A stretch of 64,000 nt of DNA from Dipteronia dyeriana (Eukaryota; Streptophyta; Magnoliopsida; Sapindales; Sapindaceae), in the NCBI GenBank assembly GCA_032871835.1, contig CM065296.1, positions 8,504,001-8,568,000 on the forward strand, written 5' to 3'. The position numbers and the translations under genes are program-made. Numbering within the stretch: the first letter of the stretch is position 1; each line of letters begins with the position of its first letter. The notes beneath the pieces are model-generated. The model saw only the letters and a list, made by a program, of their open reading frames with translations. It had not been told where the DNA came from and did no database searches. This document shows, one piece after another, positions 23,557 to 36,789 of this stretch.

Positions 23557-26500
23557 ATGGAAAATAGGATAGGAAATTCCGATGGAGCGGAAATTCCTAA
23601 GAAATCAAGATCTTTGGATCTTAAGAGTCTGTATAAATCTAAGGATTCTATGGCTTCTCATAATAATAAGGAATTGAAGAGAAAAAATAGTTCAGGGGAT
23701 GGTGATGAGAAGAGCAACAAGAAGAAGAAGAGTAGCAAAACTGTGTCTATCAGCAGTTTGAAAAATGTTGATAACAGCAAAAGGGCCGTAGAGGAGGTGT
23801 ATAATAGTCACTTGAGTTTGGGGTTGCATGATAAGAAGGACAAGAAGTTGGGTTTGAATCATAATTGGGATAATGGCAGTGGGTTTAGTGGCTTTTCGTT
23901 GAGTTTGGATGACAGTGGTATTCAGATTCCAAAGCGCAAGCGTGATTTTGTTGGGCGAAAAAAGGTTGAGGTTAGTAAAGTGTTGAAACCGCAGGGACAA
24001 TCTTGTAGTAGAGTGGGTAGCGTTGATAAGGTAGCTAAGGTAACTGGTAATGATTCAGTTCCTCAGGTTGAGTCTCCAAAGAATTTGGTTACACGGGTTG
24101 AATCTTCTAAGGATTTGGTTACACAGGTTAAATCTTCTAAGGAATCAGGTAGACAGGTTCAATCTTCGAATGATTCTGGTAGACAGGTTGAATCTTCAAA
24201 GAATTCAGTTAGACAGGTTGAATCTTCGAAGGATACTAGTAGACAGGTTGAATCTCCTAGGGATTCAGGTAGACAGGTTGAATCTTCGAAGGATACTGGT
24301 AGACGGGTTGAATCTCCTAAGGATTCAGGTAGACAGGTTGAATTTTCGAAGGATACTGGTAGACAGGTTGAATCTTCAAAGAATTTGGGTAGAGAGGTTG
24401 AGTGTTCGAAGGATTTGGGTAGACAGGTTGAATCTTCAAAGGTTAAACGCAAGAAGGGTTTTGAAAGTCTTAAGGAAACCAGGAATGGCGAGTCAAATTC
24501 AGCTCGGAATTTGACAAAGGAGGGTTCCCGTGCCAGTCATTTGATTGTAAACCACGGTGAGTCCTCTGTTAAGAAGGAGACCATAAACAGTGAGTCAAAA
24601 TCAAATCAGCATTTGAAGGGGGATGGTGGGCATGCCAGTAATCTTGTTACAATTAACGGGGACTCCTCTCAGAAGAAGTCGAATAGAGTTAGCAGTTCGA
24701 ATTTGGCTAAGGATTTGAAGGAGGATGATAGGCAGGCCAGTCACTTGGTGGTAAATAATAGTGACCCATCATTAAAGAAGTCAAGGAGGAAAAACAGTAA
24801 AAGGAAGGACTCCTCCCGGGATAGAAGAAGTAATGCAAAGGAAGCTGAGCCCTCGATTGAAACTTCTGTTAAGGTATGTGATGATTTGTTCGAAGATGAG
24901 AAGAATCTTGAAGAGAATGCGGCTATGATGCTATCATCACGGTTTGACCCAAGCTGTACTGGTTTTTCTTCAAATGGAAAATCAATTGCATCTAAAAATG
25001 GGCTGTCTTTTATGTTATCTTCTGGGCGTGATTTGCATAGTCATGGGTCTGAATCTGCATCATTTGATGCTGCGGGTAGAGCATTACGGCCGAGGATGGA
25101 GCAGAAAGAGAGGGGCCAGTCAAGGAAAAGGCGCCACTATTATGAAGTTTCTTTTGGGGACTTGGATGCATATTGGGTGTTGAACAGGAGAATTAAAGTA
25201 TTTTGGCCTTTGGACCAGTGTTGGTATTATGGCCTTGTGAATGACTATGATAAAGAAAGAAAGTTTCATCATGTAAAATATGATGATCGTGATGAGGAAT
25301 GGATTAATCTAGAAACTGAGAGATTTAAACTCCTGTTGCTCCCTAGTGATGTTCCTGGTAAGACTGCTCGAAGAAGATCTAGAATAAAAGAGAAGTTTTC
25401 TGATGAGGGGAAAGAAAGCTTGGAGCCCAGCAAAGTAATGGAAAACAGGAACTTGAATACTGAGGATGATAACTGTATGGGTAGCTATATGGACTCAGAG
25501 CCCATTATCTCATGGTTGGCTCGATCTACTCGTCGGGTCAAATCTTCACCATTTCATGCTATGAAGAAACAGAAAACATCTGATCCATCTTTGGATTCGG
25601 AGCCATCACTTTTATTTGATGAAGCTGTGAAAGCTCATGGTTGTTTAGATGGGGGTTACTCAGAAAGGAACACCAATAAATTATCCAGTCAATCTGAATT
25701 GACAGAAGGATTTGCAAATGGCAGAAGGGGTGAGGATTCTGTCTCAGGGAGCCCTACGTGCTCATATGATGGCAAACATCCCATTGTTTATTATAGGAGA
25801 CGTATGCGCAAGACAAGGAGCATGTTTTGTGTATCATCTCCTGGCAACTTTCTTTCCGGCGCTACACCCACTTTTGCTACTGTGCTTGCTCCTTTAGTTG
25901 ATGGATATGGAGATGTGTTGGAACATGATATTTCTCAGAAAAGGCTGAATCTTGATGAGACTTTGTGGTCCATTGATAATGCTGAGCTGTTTAAATTGAC
26001 CATTCCATGGATTGAATCAAGACAAGTAAGGTTTGAGCTAAGCTATCCAGTTCTTTCGGTCCTGAATTATGCATTTGAAGCAGAGAATCTTTGGCTGGTC
26101 CGCACTGTTTTTTTGCTTCGTCATGGTACATTGACGACCACAGGGCCAAGGGTTCATTTGGAGATGCTTTTTGTTGATAATGTATCTGGATTGAGGTTTC
26201 TCCTGTTTGAAGGTTGCTTGAAGCAGGTTGTAGCCCATGTCTTCCTGGTGTTGACAGTATTTCGTCAAACTGATGAGCAGGGGAAGTATGCTGACCTACA
26301 GTTGCCAGTAACTTCAATCAGGTTTAAATTTTCTTGCATTCAAGATCTTAGAAAGCAGCTTGTGTTTGCATTCTACAACTTTGTGGAAGTGAAGAATTCT
26401 ATGTGGATGTATCTGGACTCTAAGCTTAAAAGACATTGTTTGCTTGATAGGCAATATTCTCTGTCTGAATGCACTTTTGATAACATTAAGGTGCCTCAAA

Positions 26501-29500
26501 ATGGAAGTAATCAGTCAGTTGCAACTTTTCTGTGCGAGGATGATGGTTCAACCAAGGTATTCCCTTTTACTTTCGTATAATTATATATTTTTTCTGATAG
26601 TTGTTGGTAAATTCTGATATTTTCTCTTTATATTTAAAAATTCTTTTTGGTTGTAGCTTTGTGCTATTTATCATTGCACCTGTTATGTGCTCATATTTTT
26701 AGTGGTTTAAATATCAACGGAATTCAAAGTTTTCATATTTTTGGTTGTTGTGGAGTAGTGTGGCTTTACAATACCTATGATACTTTGCAAGGGCACTTTA
26801 TTGTTTAGTTCTAATTTGTTCACTATCTGTATTAAACTGCTATGAGCTTTTCCCATTAGGTTTTGCCAAGGAGGTCTAGGCCGAGCATCTCTCTCACAGA
26901 TATCTTGACAAAATCCACATGTGGCAAAGCCAGTCAGTTTTTTTCTAGTTCTGACAAGAAGCAAAGAAAATTTTCTCCATTTGCAATTTCTTTTGCTGCT
27001 GCACCTACTTTCTTCCTCAGTTTGCATCTTAAGCTACTTATGGAACACAGTGGGGCTCATACCTTTCGAGGCCATGATTCATCAGAGCATCCAGAATGCC
27101 CAAGCAGTTTGACGGCGGATGACTGTTCTAGGTTGGAGTACTGCTTGGATAAAGGTTCAGAAAGTAATCCTGAAAATATTATGTCAAAAAGTATTCTAGG
27201 AAATACTGTGAAGGATACTTTGATGGATGCTGCTTCTGATGGTTGCTTGTCTGTGGCTAATTCAGAGTTGTCAGCTGTTGGTCTGTCTGTCCACAGTAAT
27301 GGACATTGGGTAAGGTCTCCACAGAAAATGAAAGTCAATGTTGCTGGAACTTCTACCAGCTCCAGGGACCCTGAAAAAATTGGAAGCGAAGCCATCCAGA
27401 AGTGGCAAGGCCATGATCGAAAGGTAGAACGTGTTTTATCACCAAGGCCTCCAGTTGACAAAGACAAGATGGATACTGGGTCTCGTTCTCCTTTAAATGG
27501 TATCAGGGTTGAAATTCCAACATCTGACCAGTTCGAGAAGCATGCTGATAGGGAATTTCATAGTGCTCAACGCTCTACTGATTTGAGTTGGAACATGAAT
27601 GGTGGTGTCATCCCGAGTCCAAACCCCACTGCTCCTAGAAGTACATGGCATCGAAATAGAAGTATGTCATTTGGTCACCTCTCACATGGATGGTCAGATG
27701 GAAAAACTGACATTGGCCACAGTAGCTTTGGTACTGGACCTAAGAAACCACGTACTCAGGTGTCGTATTCATTGCCTTTTGGAGGTTTTGATTATAGTTC
27801 AAAAAATAAAGGCCCTAACCAGAAAGGGGTTCATCACACACGAATTAGAAGGCCTAATGAAAAAAGGTTTTCAGATGTTTCTAGAGGTTCACAAAAAAAC
27901 TTGGAGTTATCTTGTAATGCAAATGTGCTAATTACACTAGGCGATAAAGGTCGGAGAGAATGTGGGGCACAAATTGTCTTAGAACTTTTTGATCACCATG
28001 AATGGAAGCTTGCAGTAAAAGTTTCAGGTATAACGAGGTATTCCTACAAGGCACATCAGTTCATGCAGCTTGGATCGACCAATCGCCATACACATGCTAT
28101 GATGTGGAAAGGAGGAAAGGATTGGACCTTGGAGTTTCCTGACAGAAGCCAATGGGCTCTTTTCAAGGAGATGCATGAAGAGTGCTACAATCGCAATGTT
28201 CGTGCTGCTTCAGTTAAAAATATTCCTATCCCTGGGGTTCGCTTGATAGAGGAAACTGATGATTATGGAGCAGAACTAGCATTTGTTCGTTGTTCTTCTA
28301 GGTACTTTCGGCAGGTCGAAACTGATGTTGAGATGGCTTTAAATCCATCGCGCATATTATATGATATGGACAGTGATGATGAGCAATGGATTTTGAAAAA
28401 CTGTAGTTCTTCAGAAGCTGACAACAAGGGCTTCTGTGAGATTTCTGAGGAGATGTTTGAGAAGACGATGGGTATGTTTGAGAAGGCTGCATATTCGCAA
28501 CAACGGGATCAGTTCACATCTGATGATATAGAAGAGCTGATGGCCGGGGTTTGTTCTATGGAAGCAATAAAAACAATTCATGAATATTGGCGGCAGAAGA
28601 GGGAGAAGAAGGGAATGCCTTTAATCAGACATCTCCAGGTACCATGGGAGTTCATTTTTTTCTTTTCTTTTCAATTTCTCATGATCTTATTGCTTCTGGA
28701 ATGATGAATACTTCATTTATTCTAACATTATCTGTGGGTTTGTGTGTGTGTATATATTTTATATAAATGAGTAGATCATTTTTTCCATTATATAATATAA
28801 GCTTTTTAAGATTGGAATCTGTTTGGTTCTGTTCAATAAACTCGACATGCATTTTGCAGTTTCTTTCCATGTCTGATGCTTACCTTGAATCCTTGATGTT
28901 ATAATATTGTCCTTTTCCCTTACTTTTGAAGTAGGAAATGCTTTGCTTCAGGAGAACTGGAGAAGCATATCACAAATGGAAATGTAGAAAATATGAAGAT
29001 TGTAGAACAGAGAAAACTAGACAAATTTGGAGAATTTGTTTTCTACCAAATCATGTATAGGATATTCACTACTCTTAATTACTCTTTAAAATTGAATGGC
29101 CACTGGATCCACCTCTTACTGACTTACTGTTTTATCTATGTACTTGAGGCTATTAATGTGCAGTTTTCAATTTCTGTGCAATCACTCTACCATGAAAGGG
29201 GTTTAGAAATGTTTTCTCTTTCTGCTAGGCTGTTGTGTGCTTTTTGTGCGATTTCATTCATCACCATAATACTTGAGATGAATTCTGTTCTGCATTGCAT
29301 CATCACATTGATGCATCTTTTGCATATTATTTAGCAGGTTCACTAGCTGAGCTATTGTTTTTTGTTGACTGGAAATTATTTGTAGTTCTTTGATTAAACG
29401 TGTAGATTCTTTTAGATGCTGTTTATCAAGATTGTTTTTTGTGCAATGTGTATCAACATTTTTGTTTTTAATGCAAATATATTTATAATCTAACACAACA

Positions 29501-30472
29501 TACTTGGGTAATATTCAGCCTCCACTGTGGGAAAGATATCAACAACAAGTGAGAGAATGGGAGATAGCGATGTCTAAAATCAACACCACCTTCCCAAATG
29601 GCTATCAGGAGAAGGTGGCACCAGTCGAGAAGCCTGCCATGTCTGCGTTCTGTTTGAAACCACGGGGCTTGGAAGTGCCCAACAAGGGTTCAAAACAAAG
29701 GTCACATAGGAGAATTTCCGTTTCTGGGCAAAGCCATATTGGCATGGGAGATCATGATGGTTTCCATACTTTTGGTAACTTCTTTTACCTTTATAGTATT
29801 TGCCAACTAAATAATATTTTGGACTCATTAGTCTTGTCAACTTTTATATTTTAATTTGATTTTTTTTTTTTGGGTGATCCAGGAAGAAGGTTAAACGGGT
29901 TTGCTTTTGGAGATGAGAAAGTTGTATATCCGGGGCATAACTATGAATCTTTAGATGATTCCCCGTTGTCTCAGACGTCACCAAGGATGTTTTCGCCAAG
30001 ATTTTTTTCTCCTCGTGATGCAGGGAGCATGGATTATTTCTCTATGTGTAGTGATGGTTTTGATAGAAATCAATACCAGAAACATCAGAGGAGCAAGTCA
30101 AAGAGGATGTTTGATTTCTCGTATGACTCACAGATGGCAGCTTCTTGCAACCAGAGGCTGATGGTCAGGAGAAATGGAATTCATCGCTGGAACATGGAGT
30201 ATTCTGATTGGCCAAGCCAGCGGCCGTTGTACTCCGATGGGTCTCTGAAGCATGGCCCTGAACAGTTTGATGGTTCTGATCTAGATGAGTTCAGGTTGCG
30301 TGATGCATCTGGTGCAGCTCATCATGCACGAAATATAGCTAAGCTCAAGAGAGAAAAAGCTCAGAGACTGCTTTACAGAGCTGACTTAGCTGTTCACAAG
30401 GCTGTGGCTGCCCTCATGACTGCAGAGGCAATCAAAGCTTCATATGATGATGATGTAAATAGTGATGAGTAA
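23557..30472 (+). CDS. EPCR1: Enhancer-of-Polycomb-related protein, EPCR1/AT4G32620-like
   Basis: The model is join(23557-26556, 26860-28638, 29519-29774, 29883-30472), giving 1874 residues; all borders are GT-AG and all frames join. I chose the Met at 23557 (MENRIGN) over the in-frame Met 14 codons earlier because relatives begin this way. Parts in order: a basic N-terminus with KKSRSLDLKSLYKS; twelve 10-residue repeats (residues 171-296); a charged linker; a Tudor-like segment at about 538-592 (YWVLNRRIKVFWPLDQCWYYG, KYDDRDEEW); an HPIVYYRRR motif; and the Enhancer-of-Polycomb-type region at about 1460-1600 (RYFRQ, MALNPSRILYDMDSDDEQW). The C-terminus has a coiled Lys/Arg/Ala-rich stretch. 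In Arabidopsis, EPCR proteins belong to the nuclear PEAT complex, which acts in histone deacetylation and heterochromatin silencing. The length and C-terminal end look complete, with no defect seen. EPCR1 rather than EPCR2 is my judgement, from size and N-terminus. Confidence 0.88.
24067..24444 (+). repeat. In-frame 30-bp minisatellite inside EPCR1 exon 1
   Basis: There are twelve exact-length 30-bp units (24067-24426) and a partial thirteenth. They encode variants of the decapeptide VESSKDxGRQ. Substitutions are scattered, but every unit keeps the frame. The segment is Ser/Lys/Glu-rich and probably disordered. Confidence 0.95.
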
Positions 30473-32252
30473 GTAGAATGACCAAATGAGATGAGACGAC
30501 TGGATATTGAATGAAATGAGATGACGAGGGAAGAAAACTTGCCAGCCCTGTCAGCTTGCATTTGTTCTGCTGTCAAAGTGTTTTCTAACAGATTGACAAT
30601 GTTTCTGCTGGGATGGATGTGCTTTTTCCCATGTCAAATGGCAGGAGAGCTCTGAGCGCCAAGAAAAGAATTTTTCACTCGACGTCACATATTGTGGCGG
30701 CTATGGTCTCAAACTTCTCAAATTTTCTACCCTGTAGTTTTTTGTTCTAGCAGCAGGTTTACTCAGTTCAGTGCGACTGTTGTATATATCCTGCAGGTCA
30801 GGGGTGTATGGGATTTTGGTTGCCGATCTTTGTACAGATTTTATTTTTTTCTTCTTTCCTTGTTGTTCCTTTCCCCCCGTAACCAAGTAGTAGTTGGCCC
30901 AAATAATAGACACCCCATCAAATCAAATTACAATTTCCCATCTGATTTAATGTTTGAGGGTTTACTAGATATGTACCAACGAGAGAACATATCTGAAAAA
31001 AGAGAAGAAAATCCTGTAAGTAATTTCTTATAAAATTTCCATAGAGATTCCATTAGTGGCTTAGTTCTTTATGTTGCTTTCTGTTTTCCCCTTTTTAGTC
31101 AAATATTCAGCTATCTCAATCAATAGATAGATTAGAAGATGTTTATGTATGGGTTACTATTCATTTGATCTGTGTTCTTAGTAAGAAAGTGCATGATCTG
31201 TTTTGTGATTGCCCTTTTGATTAATTAAACTATCAAAAGCCTCGTAGCCTGAAGTTACATTGAGTCGTATGTAAAAGAATGTTTTCATCTTTGATGCGTC
31301 ATTTGAGATCAATTATGTTTGTCTTTCCGTGGTTTGTTGGCGCTTATTGGTGTAAGATCAAAGTATATACAAGAAAGGGTTTGATCATTGATCTGTTGTG
31401 CTTGGTTGAAGTTGGACCTCTTGCTATGGTTTTTGATTCATCTTTTTTATAAAGATAAAGCTCATTGTTAGAGGAGAGAGTCAGTCTTGTGAATGTAGCT
31501 AATTGTTGATGATAAATTCATCTACATTGATCAGTTTGATCTTAATCGAAGAAATACTCTACGGTGTAGTCTGTTCTGTGATGTGAACGTGAAGGAGTTG
31601 AAAGCACACACTATTGAGTGGTTGAAAATAAATCAAGAGAAACCCTCCATCTCATAACACTATTACACCACAAAAGGTGTTTAATTTTACTTCCAAGTCA
31701 CATCTCTCGGTTCACTGTTGATATCATGGAGCTGTATCAAAGCATACATGTGATGTTATTGACAATATATATATATATAAAAACAAATATATTTGATATT
31801 TGCTACAGTCAAATTTGACTCATGATTACTCTTTTTTTTTTGTCATACCAAAATTTTTCGATGAAATTATGTTTTTTCCCCAGAATGCTTGCGTCCAACT
31901 CAGACCAAAATTTGTCTGATGAGGGTCTTGTTACTGTTACAACTTCCATCACTATCAAATTCATTCAACAATAAATTATTGTAAGAATATAATCTAATGT
32001 CTACAAATTAGTCTAATAATAATATACCACAAAGATTCCCTTCAACAGCATCAATGTAGAATTTTAATTTTTTACTTTTGTTTTTGTTTATTTTTTTAAT
32101 TTTAAGTTCAGACGAGTTCAAAGCATGCTGTAAGTTTTTTTTTCTCTTTCCTTTTATATTATAAGAAACTATTGTAATAGAATTGTCGGGTCAGGTTGAT
32201 ATCAAACAATACACATGTACGGTCCGAATTTCTACTCATGGGAGATAGCTAC
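30473..32252. other. 3' flank of EPCR1 and spacer up to the solo LTR
   Basis: The first several hundred bases probably include the EPCR1 3' UTR. No other gene was seen. From about 31800 the sequence is AT-rich with no clear repeat structure. Confidence 0.5.
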
Positions 32253-32608
32253 TGTAAGACCCGAATTTTGTTCATTCTTTATTAGTATTAATAATATTAT
32301 TAATATAAATGGAAACACATTCATTCGTTTTTTTTTTGTTAAGGCAACTAAATCATCCGGTATTAAAGCATAATATTTTGACAGCAAACCATTGATTCTC
32401 TAGCATTATTACAAGTCAATTCAATGAGATATGAAATAAGTCAATTTCCGCATTTAGAGTGATTTAAAATAAGTCAATTCCACATTTAAAAAAGATTTGA
32501 ATATTTTAGCAAAATCAGTGGGATTGTATATAAGATCCAAATTAATTCTCCTTTTATTAATGATAATAGTATTATGACATTAATAATATATAAATAGAAA
32601 CACACACA

Positions 32609-33411
32609 CACAGGGGCGTAGCTGGAAAAAAATTTCAGGGTGGGCTAATCTAATATTTTTTTCTTATTTAAAAATCCAAAAAAAAAAATTCTTATTTAAA
32701 AATCTTAAAAATTTTCTTTGTAATAATCAAATCAAACGATACAGGAGAAAATTCATAATAAGAAAAACATTAAGGATATACATAGTGGTAACACACAATA
32801 AAAAATTTCAATGTATATTTTTCTTTTCAAATCCCTAAAAATAAAATTAACCTTAGTTGTCGTAGATTTTTCTTTTCTTTCCTAACTTTACTATCCCATA
32901 AGAAGACACATTAATCTATAAAACCTAAATCTCAATAATAAAATACAAAACCTAAAATCAAATTCATTATAAGTAAAAAATAAATGAAGATTAAAGCTTA
33001 GGGAATTTATTATCAAATTGAGAGATTTAAGATAAGAGAGGACTTAGAGAAGTTAGAGTTTAAGATTTGAGAAAGTGGAAAAATATAAATGTGAGTGATT
33101 TGGGAATCCGTCGAATGATGATTGCTGAAACAAGAAGAGTTATTTTATTTTATTTTATTTTATTTTATTGTTATTCATTTAGGTCGATATATTTTAACAG
33201 AGTTTTTGGATTAGTTAAACATATTTTATAAAATTTTATTTATTGATCTTTAGTAAATTTAAAATATTTTTTTTTATAGTTTTATTTATTGAGTTTTAGT
33301 AAGTTTAACACTATAAATCAAAGCTTGGTTAATAAAACAAAACTTATTATTTTTTTTTTCAAAAAACTTGGGTGGGCTACAGCCCACCCAAGCCTTGAAG
33401 GGCTCCTCCCC

Positions 33412-33413
<2 letters not shown>
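32609..33413. mobile_element. hAT-like MITE inside the solo LTR
   Basis: The ends are CAGGGGCGTAGC and, on the other strand, CAGGGGAGGAGCCC, like the widespread plant CAGGGGCGGAGCC-type hAT MITEs. Near the right end a perfect 12-bp stem with a 2-nt loop (CTTGGGTGGGCT / AGCCCACCCAAG, 33368-33393) reuses the GGTGGGCT of the left end (32639-32646). The flanks are CA and CG dinucleotide repeats, so an 8-bp target duplication cannot be proved. Confidence 0.7.
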
Positions 33414-33466
<53 letters not shown>

Positions 33467-33605
33467 CATAGTCAACTCCTAGTTTATTTTATTAAGACAA
33501 CTAATTACTTGTGATTGATTCCCTAATATCAATCGAAAACAATCACCAAGCAAATCAACTTCATATTTAGAGAGATTTGGATATACTAGCAAAATTGGTA
33601 GGATA

Positions 33606-33865
33606 AGTATAACTCCAATATTTTATACTTACTCATATATTCATATATTTTTCAAAGGAATATCAATGAAAGTATCATTTTCATACTACACAAACTCCTT
33701 GAAGGTATGATTTTCTCAAGCCTTGTTTCATATAAAGTATAACTCCAATATTTTATACTTACTCACATATTCATATATTTTCAAAGGAATATCAATGAAA
33801 GTATCATTTTCATACTACTCAAACTCCTTAAAGGTATGATTTTCTCAAGCCTTGTTTCATATATA
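33606..33865. repeat. 130-bp tandem duplication within the LTR
   Basis: There are two units, starting AGTATAACTCC at 33606 and 33736, with only a few differences. It ends at a TA repeat. Confidence 0.9.
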
Positions 33866-35270
33866 TATATATATTGATTAAAGTTATAGTCTTTTTCAAA
33901 CCTTTTTTGTTTTGACACAAAATATCTCATTTACAAAATTTAGGCCTCTAACAATTTCTTAATTTGAATTTTATGGAGCTGTTTTAATGTATGAATTTTG
34001 GAGTGAATAAAATAGATATATTTACATGAAGTTTATAATAAATTTCTGGGATTTTTGGAGTCCATTAAAAAGTTCAAGATTGAGTGTTTGTAGGTTGAGA
34101 TTTTGATTTGTTTAATACTGGTGAAGCAACTTACTGTTTTGGTTATTGTAAGTATATTTTTAGGTAGAAATTGATAGTGAATTTTGGCATGAGAATAGTA
34201 GACTCATATATCAACTTATGTTATAATTTTCGGAATTTTTGGTGGTGTTTAGTTTAGGGATATTTCATTTCCAAAACAGTTGTGGGTTCAAATATTTCTG
34301 AATTATTGAACTAGCCTTATTATAATGGAGTACTTTTAAATTGAGTTTTGGGAATAATTTAGGTATAATTTTTGGTAATATGGCCGTACAGACATTATTG
34401 AATCTTGATATAAATTTTCATGAATTTTGGTGATGTAGAAGTAATTTAATTCTTTGGGTATATTTGATTTTTAAGACATAATATTTATGCTGACAGTCAT
34501 ACGCTCTTGATGCTGTAGGAATTTGAATTCACAAACCGAGATAGGATTTTTTTTTAATCTTTGGTATAGGGATAGAGTACTGATGTCTTATTCTATAAAT
34601 CAAATTTTGGAATTTTCTATGGTCGGTAGGAATGTTAAACATTGATACAAGGTCTGATTAGAAGATCGAAATTTATGCTGTCAAGATTGACTCCTGTGTG
34701 TTTAGAAAATTATAAAACTTTATTGGTGTTTGATAAAATTCTGAAATTTTGAGGGGAGTTAGTAATCTAATGTTTGGATTTATTTACTTAGTTTTAAAAT
34801 TTTTCAAGGTCTTTAAGATTTTCGAATCACTAAAGTTTGAGCACTAAAATCTGTTTTATGAAATCTCTTTAGGAAAATGAATAAAAACATGTATTTATAA
34901 AGTTGAGTTAGATCTCTTTCATTTGGTTGGTTTAATTGAGAGATTATATTTTATATGTTTAGGTTTTTCTCGTGATTTCCCAATATCGTTAGTGAAACCT
35001 TAAACTTGCTCATCGAAGGTAAGTTGATTTTCCTTTTTGCATAGTATATAATTGTACAAATGTTTTCTTAGAAATCAAATTTATTTATCATATTGTTATG
35101 ATCTAAAATATTTTATTATATACGTTTATATATGTTTATAAACACATTTTCCTACTTAGTCTTTACTTACATATTTGTTACCTAATTCTTTTTAAATGAG
35201 TTTTACCTTTACGGAAACTATTTATTTAAATGCTTAAATGTTTGGTTCTTTTGTACTTTAGCAATGCAAA

Positions 35271-35688
35271 TGTATTATGATATACATATTTTGAAAGTAA
35301 TGTTTTAGCTCAATGTCAGTAGTAAATGAAATGTGAAATGTGAAATGAAATGAAATGAAATGAAATGTTAATCACCGGTGATAATGTAAATGCAGCGCGC
35401 GTGACAAATGAAATGTTATGATTTTGGTCTCGTACCAATTTCTGAAATGTAATCATTTTGGTCTTATACCAATCTCTAAAATGAAAATGTATTATGATAT
35501 ACATGTTTTGAAAGTAATGTTTTAGCTCAGTAGTAAATGAAATGTGAAATGAAATGTGAAATGAAATGTTAATCACCGGTGATAATGTAAATGCAGCGCG
35601 CGTGACAAATGAAATGTTATGATTTTGGTCTTGTACCAATTTCTGAAATGTAATCATTTTGGTCTTGTACTAATCTCTAAAATGTAAA
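35271..35688. repeat. ~215-bp tandem duplication within the LTR
   Basis: The units start TGTATTATGATATACAT at 35271 and 35488. Each contains an AAATG/AAATGTG-type short array, CACCGGTG and GCAGCGCGCGTGAC. The units differ mainly in the number of short-array steps. Confidence 0.9.
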
Positions 35689-36304
35689 TGACCGGGTCAC
35701 CAGGGGTATTGGTGACAATACTTGACTTGAGCTTATTTCTATGAAATGTTATTAATTGTTTTCGTATATTGAAAATGATAATTTTGCAAGTTTACCTGTA
35801 TTTGAAAATATTACTTTTACAAGTTTACTTATATATTTGAAAATGTTACTTTTGTAAGTTTAATTGTATCTGAACATTTGAAAAGTTATTTACTCATTAA
35901 ATGTTATTATAAATTTCATAAATATTTTCGATTACATATTATGCAATACTTACTGAGTTGACAGTTCACCCATTGTCATTTAACATTCTGTAAACTAAGC
36001 ATCTTAGAAGATGACCGCTAGAGCAATAGACTTTCAAGAGGGTGAAATTATTGAGATTATATGTAATGTTCTGTTTTATTTTGTTACTTAGAATTTGTGT
36101 TTTTGTGCTCGGTATTGTTCTAATTTTCCTATTTTAAACCTTGTCGTTGGAATTATTTAAAGATATATTTACATTTTAGAATGATTTATTCGGAGTTATT
36201 CGATGATCATTAGTTTTTTTGGATTAAGTAATTGATGGATTATGATATAACATTTCTAATTAAAGTGTTTAATTACTCTTTGGATTTTTTGGTGTTACAG
36301 CTAC

Positions 36305-36789
36305 CTCCATAATCCGATACTTGTAAAATACGAGAGAGAGAGAGAGAGAGATGGGGTCCACTCCTTCAAAATATAGTTGAGCTATATAGAGTTGTTTCCA
36401 ACGGCCCAAAATCGCCCAAATTACCGTTTTTACCGCCAAGTTTCTCTCTCTCTCTCTCTCTCTCAATTTCTGAGCCGACAAATCTCTGTCACCACAATTT
36501 CTACATTCTCAGGCCTTCTCTCTCTTCTTATACGCCTACTATCAATACGTACAAGGTCTTTTTTTTTTCTTTCTCTCTCTCTATCTTTGGCGTTCCGTTT
36601 GGTTGCTCAGAAAAACGAAGAAGAAATCATTCTGAGCAATCGAACGCCGATAATTGTTTGATGTTTGATGATTTTGTTTTTTTTTTTTTTTGTTTTGCTC
36701 ATTTAATTGACGGTGTCTGTATTGGCCGAGAAAAAAAAATGTTAGAATTTTGTTAAAAAAAGAAGAAGAAGAACAACAACAAGAAGAAG
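36305..36789 (+). promoter_or_regulatory. Upstream region and 5' UTR of AGD14
   Basis: The space between the LTR's target duplication and the AGD14 start codon is 485 bp. It holds a GA run (36331-36350) and two CT-rich runs (about 36441-36466 and 36568-36585). CT-rich leaders are common in plant 5' UTRs. A purine-rich AAGAAGAAG stretch precedes the ATG. Confidence 0.5.

Larger units (their letters stand above)
32253..36299 (+). mobile_element. Solo LTR of a retrotransposon (4.05 kb including a nested MITE)
   Basis: It begins TGTAAGACCC and ends GGTGTTACA, a TG...CA pair typical of LTRs. It is flanked by the 5-bp duplication GCTAC (32248-32252 and 36300-36304). No primer-binding site, polypurine tract or coding region is inside, so it is a solo LTR. 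Without the MITE at 32609-33413 it would be about 3.2 kb. It shares its end sequences and a TTGACRGYTCACCC motif (near 35955) with the second solo LTR at 48537-51268 (near 50938). Such long LTRs suggest a Ty3/gypsy element, an inference only. Confidence 0.85.

Noticed and set aside
24159..24452. Antisense open frame across the EPCR1 repeats
   Set aside because: It is a by-product of the 30-bp repeat, which lacks stops on both strands. The sense frame continues through the long exon.
28993..29334. Hydrophobic frame inside the third EPCR1 intron
   Set aside because: It sits between a clear donor at 28639 and acceptor at 29518 that join in frame. No homology was recognised.
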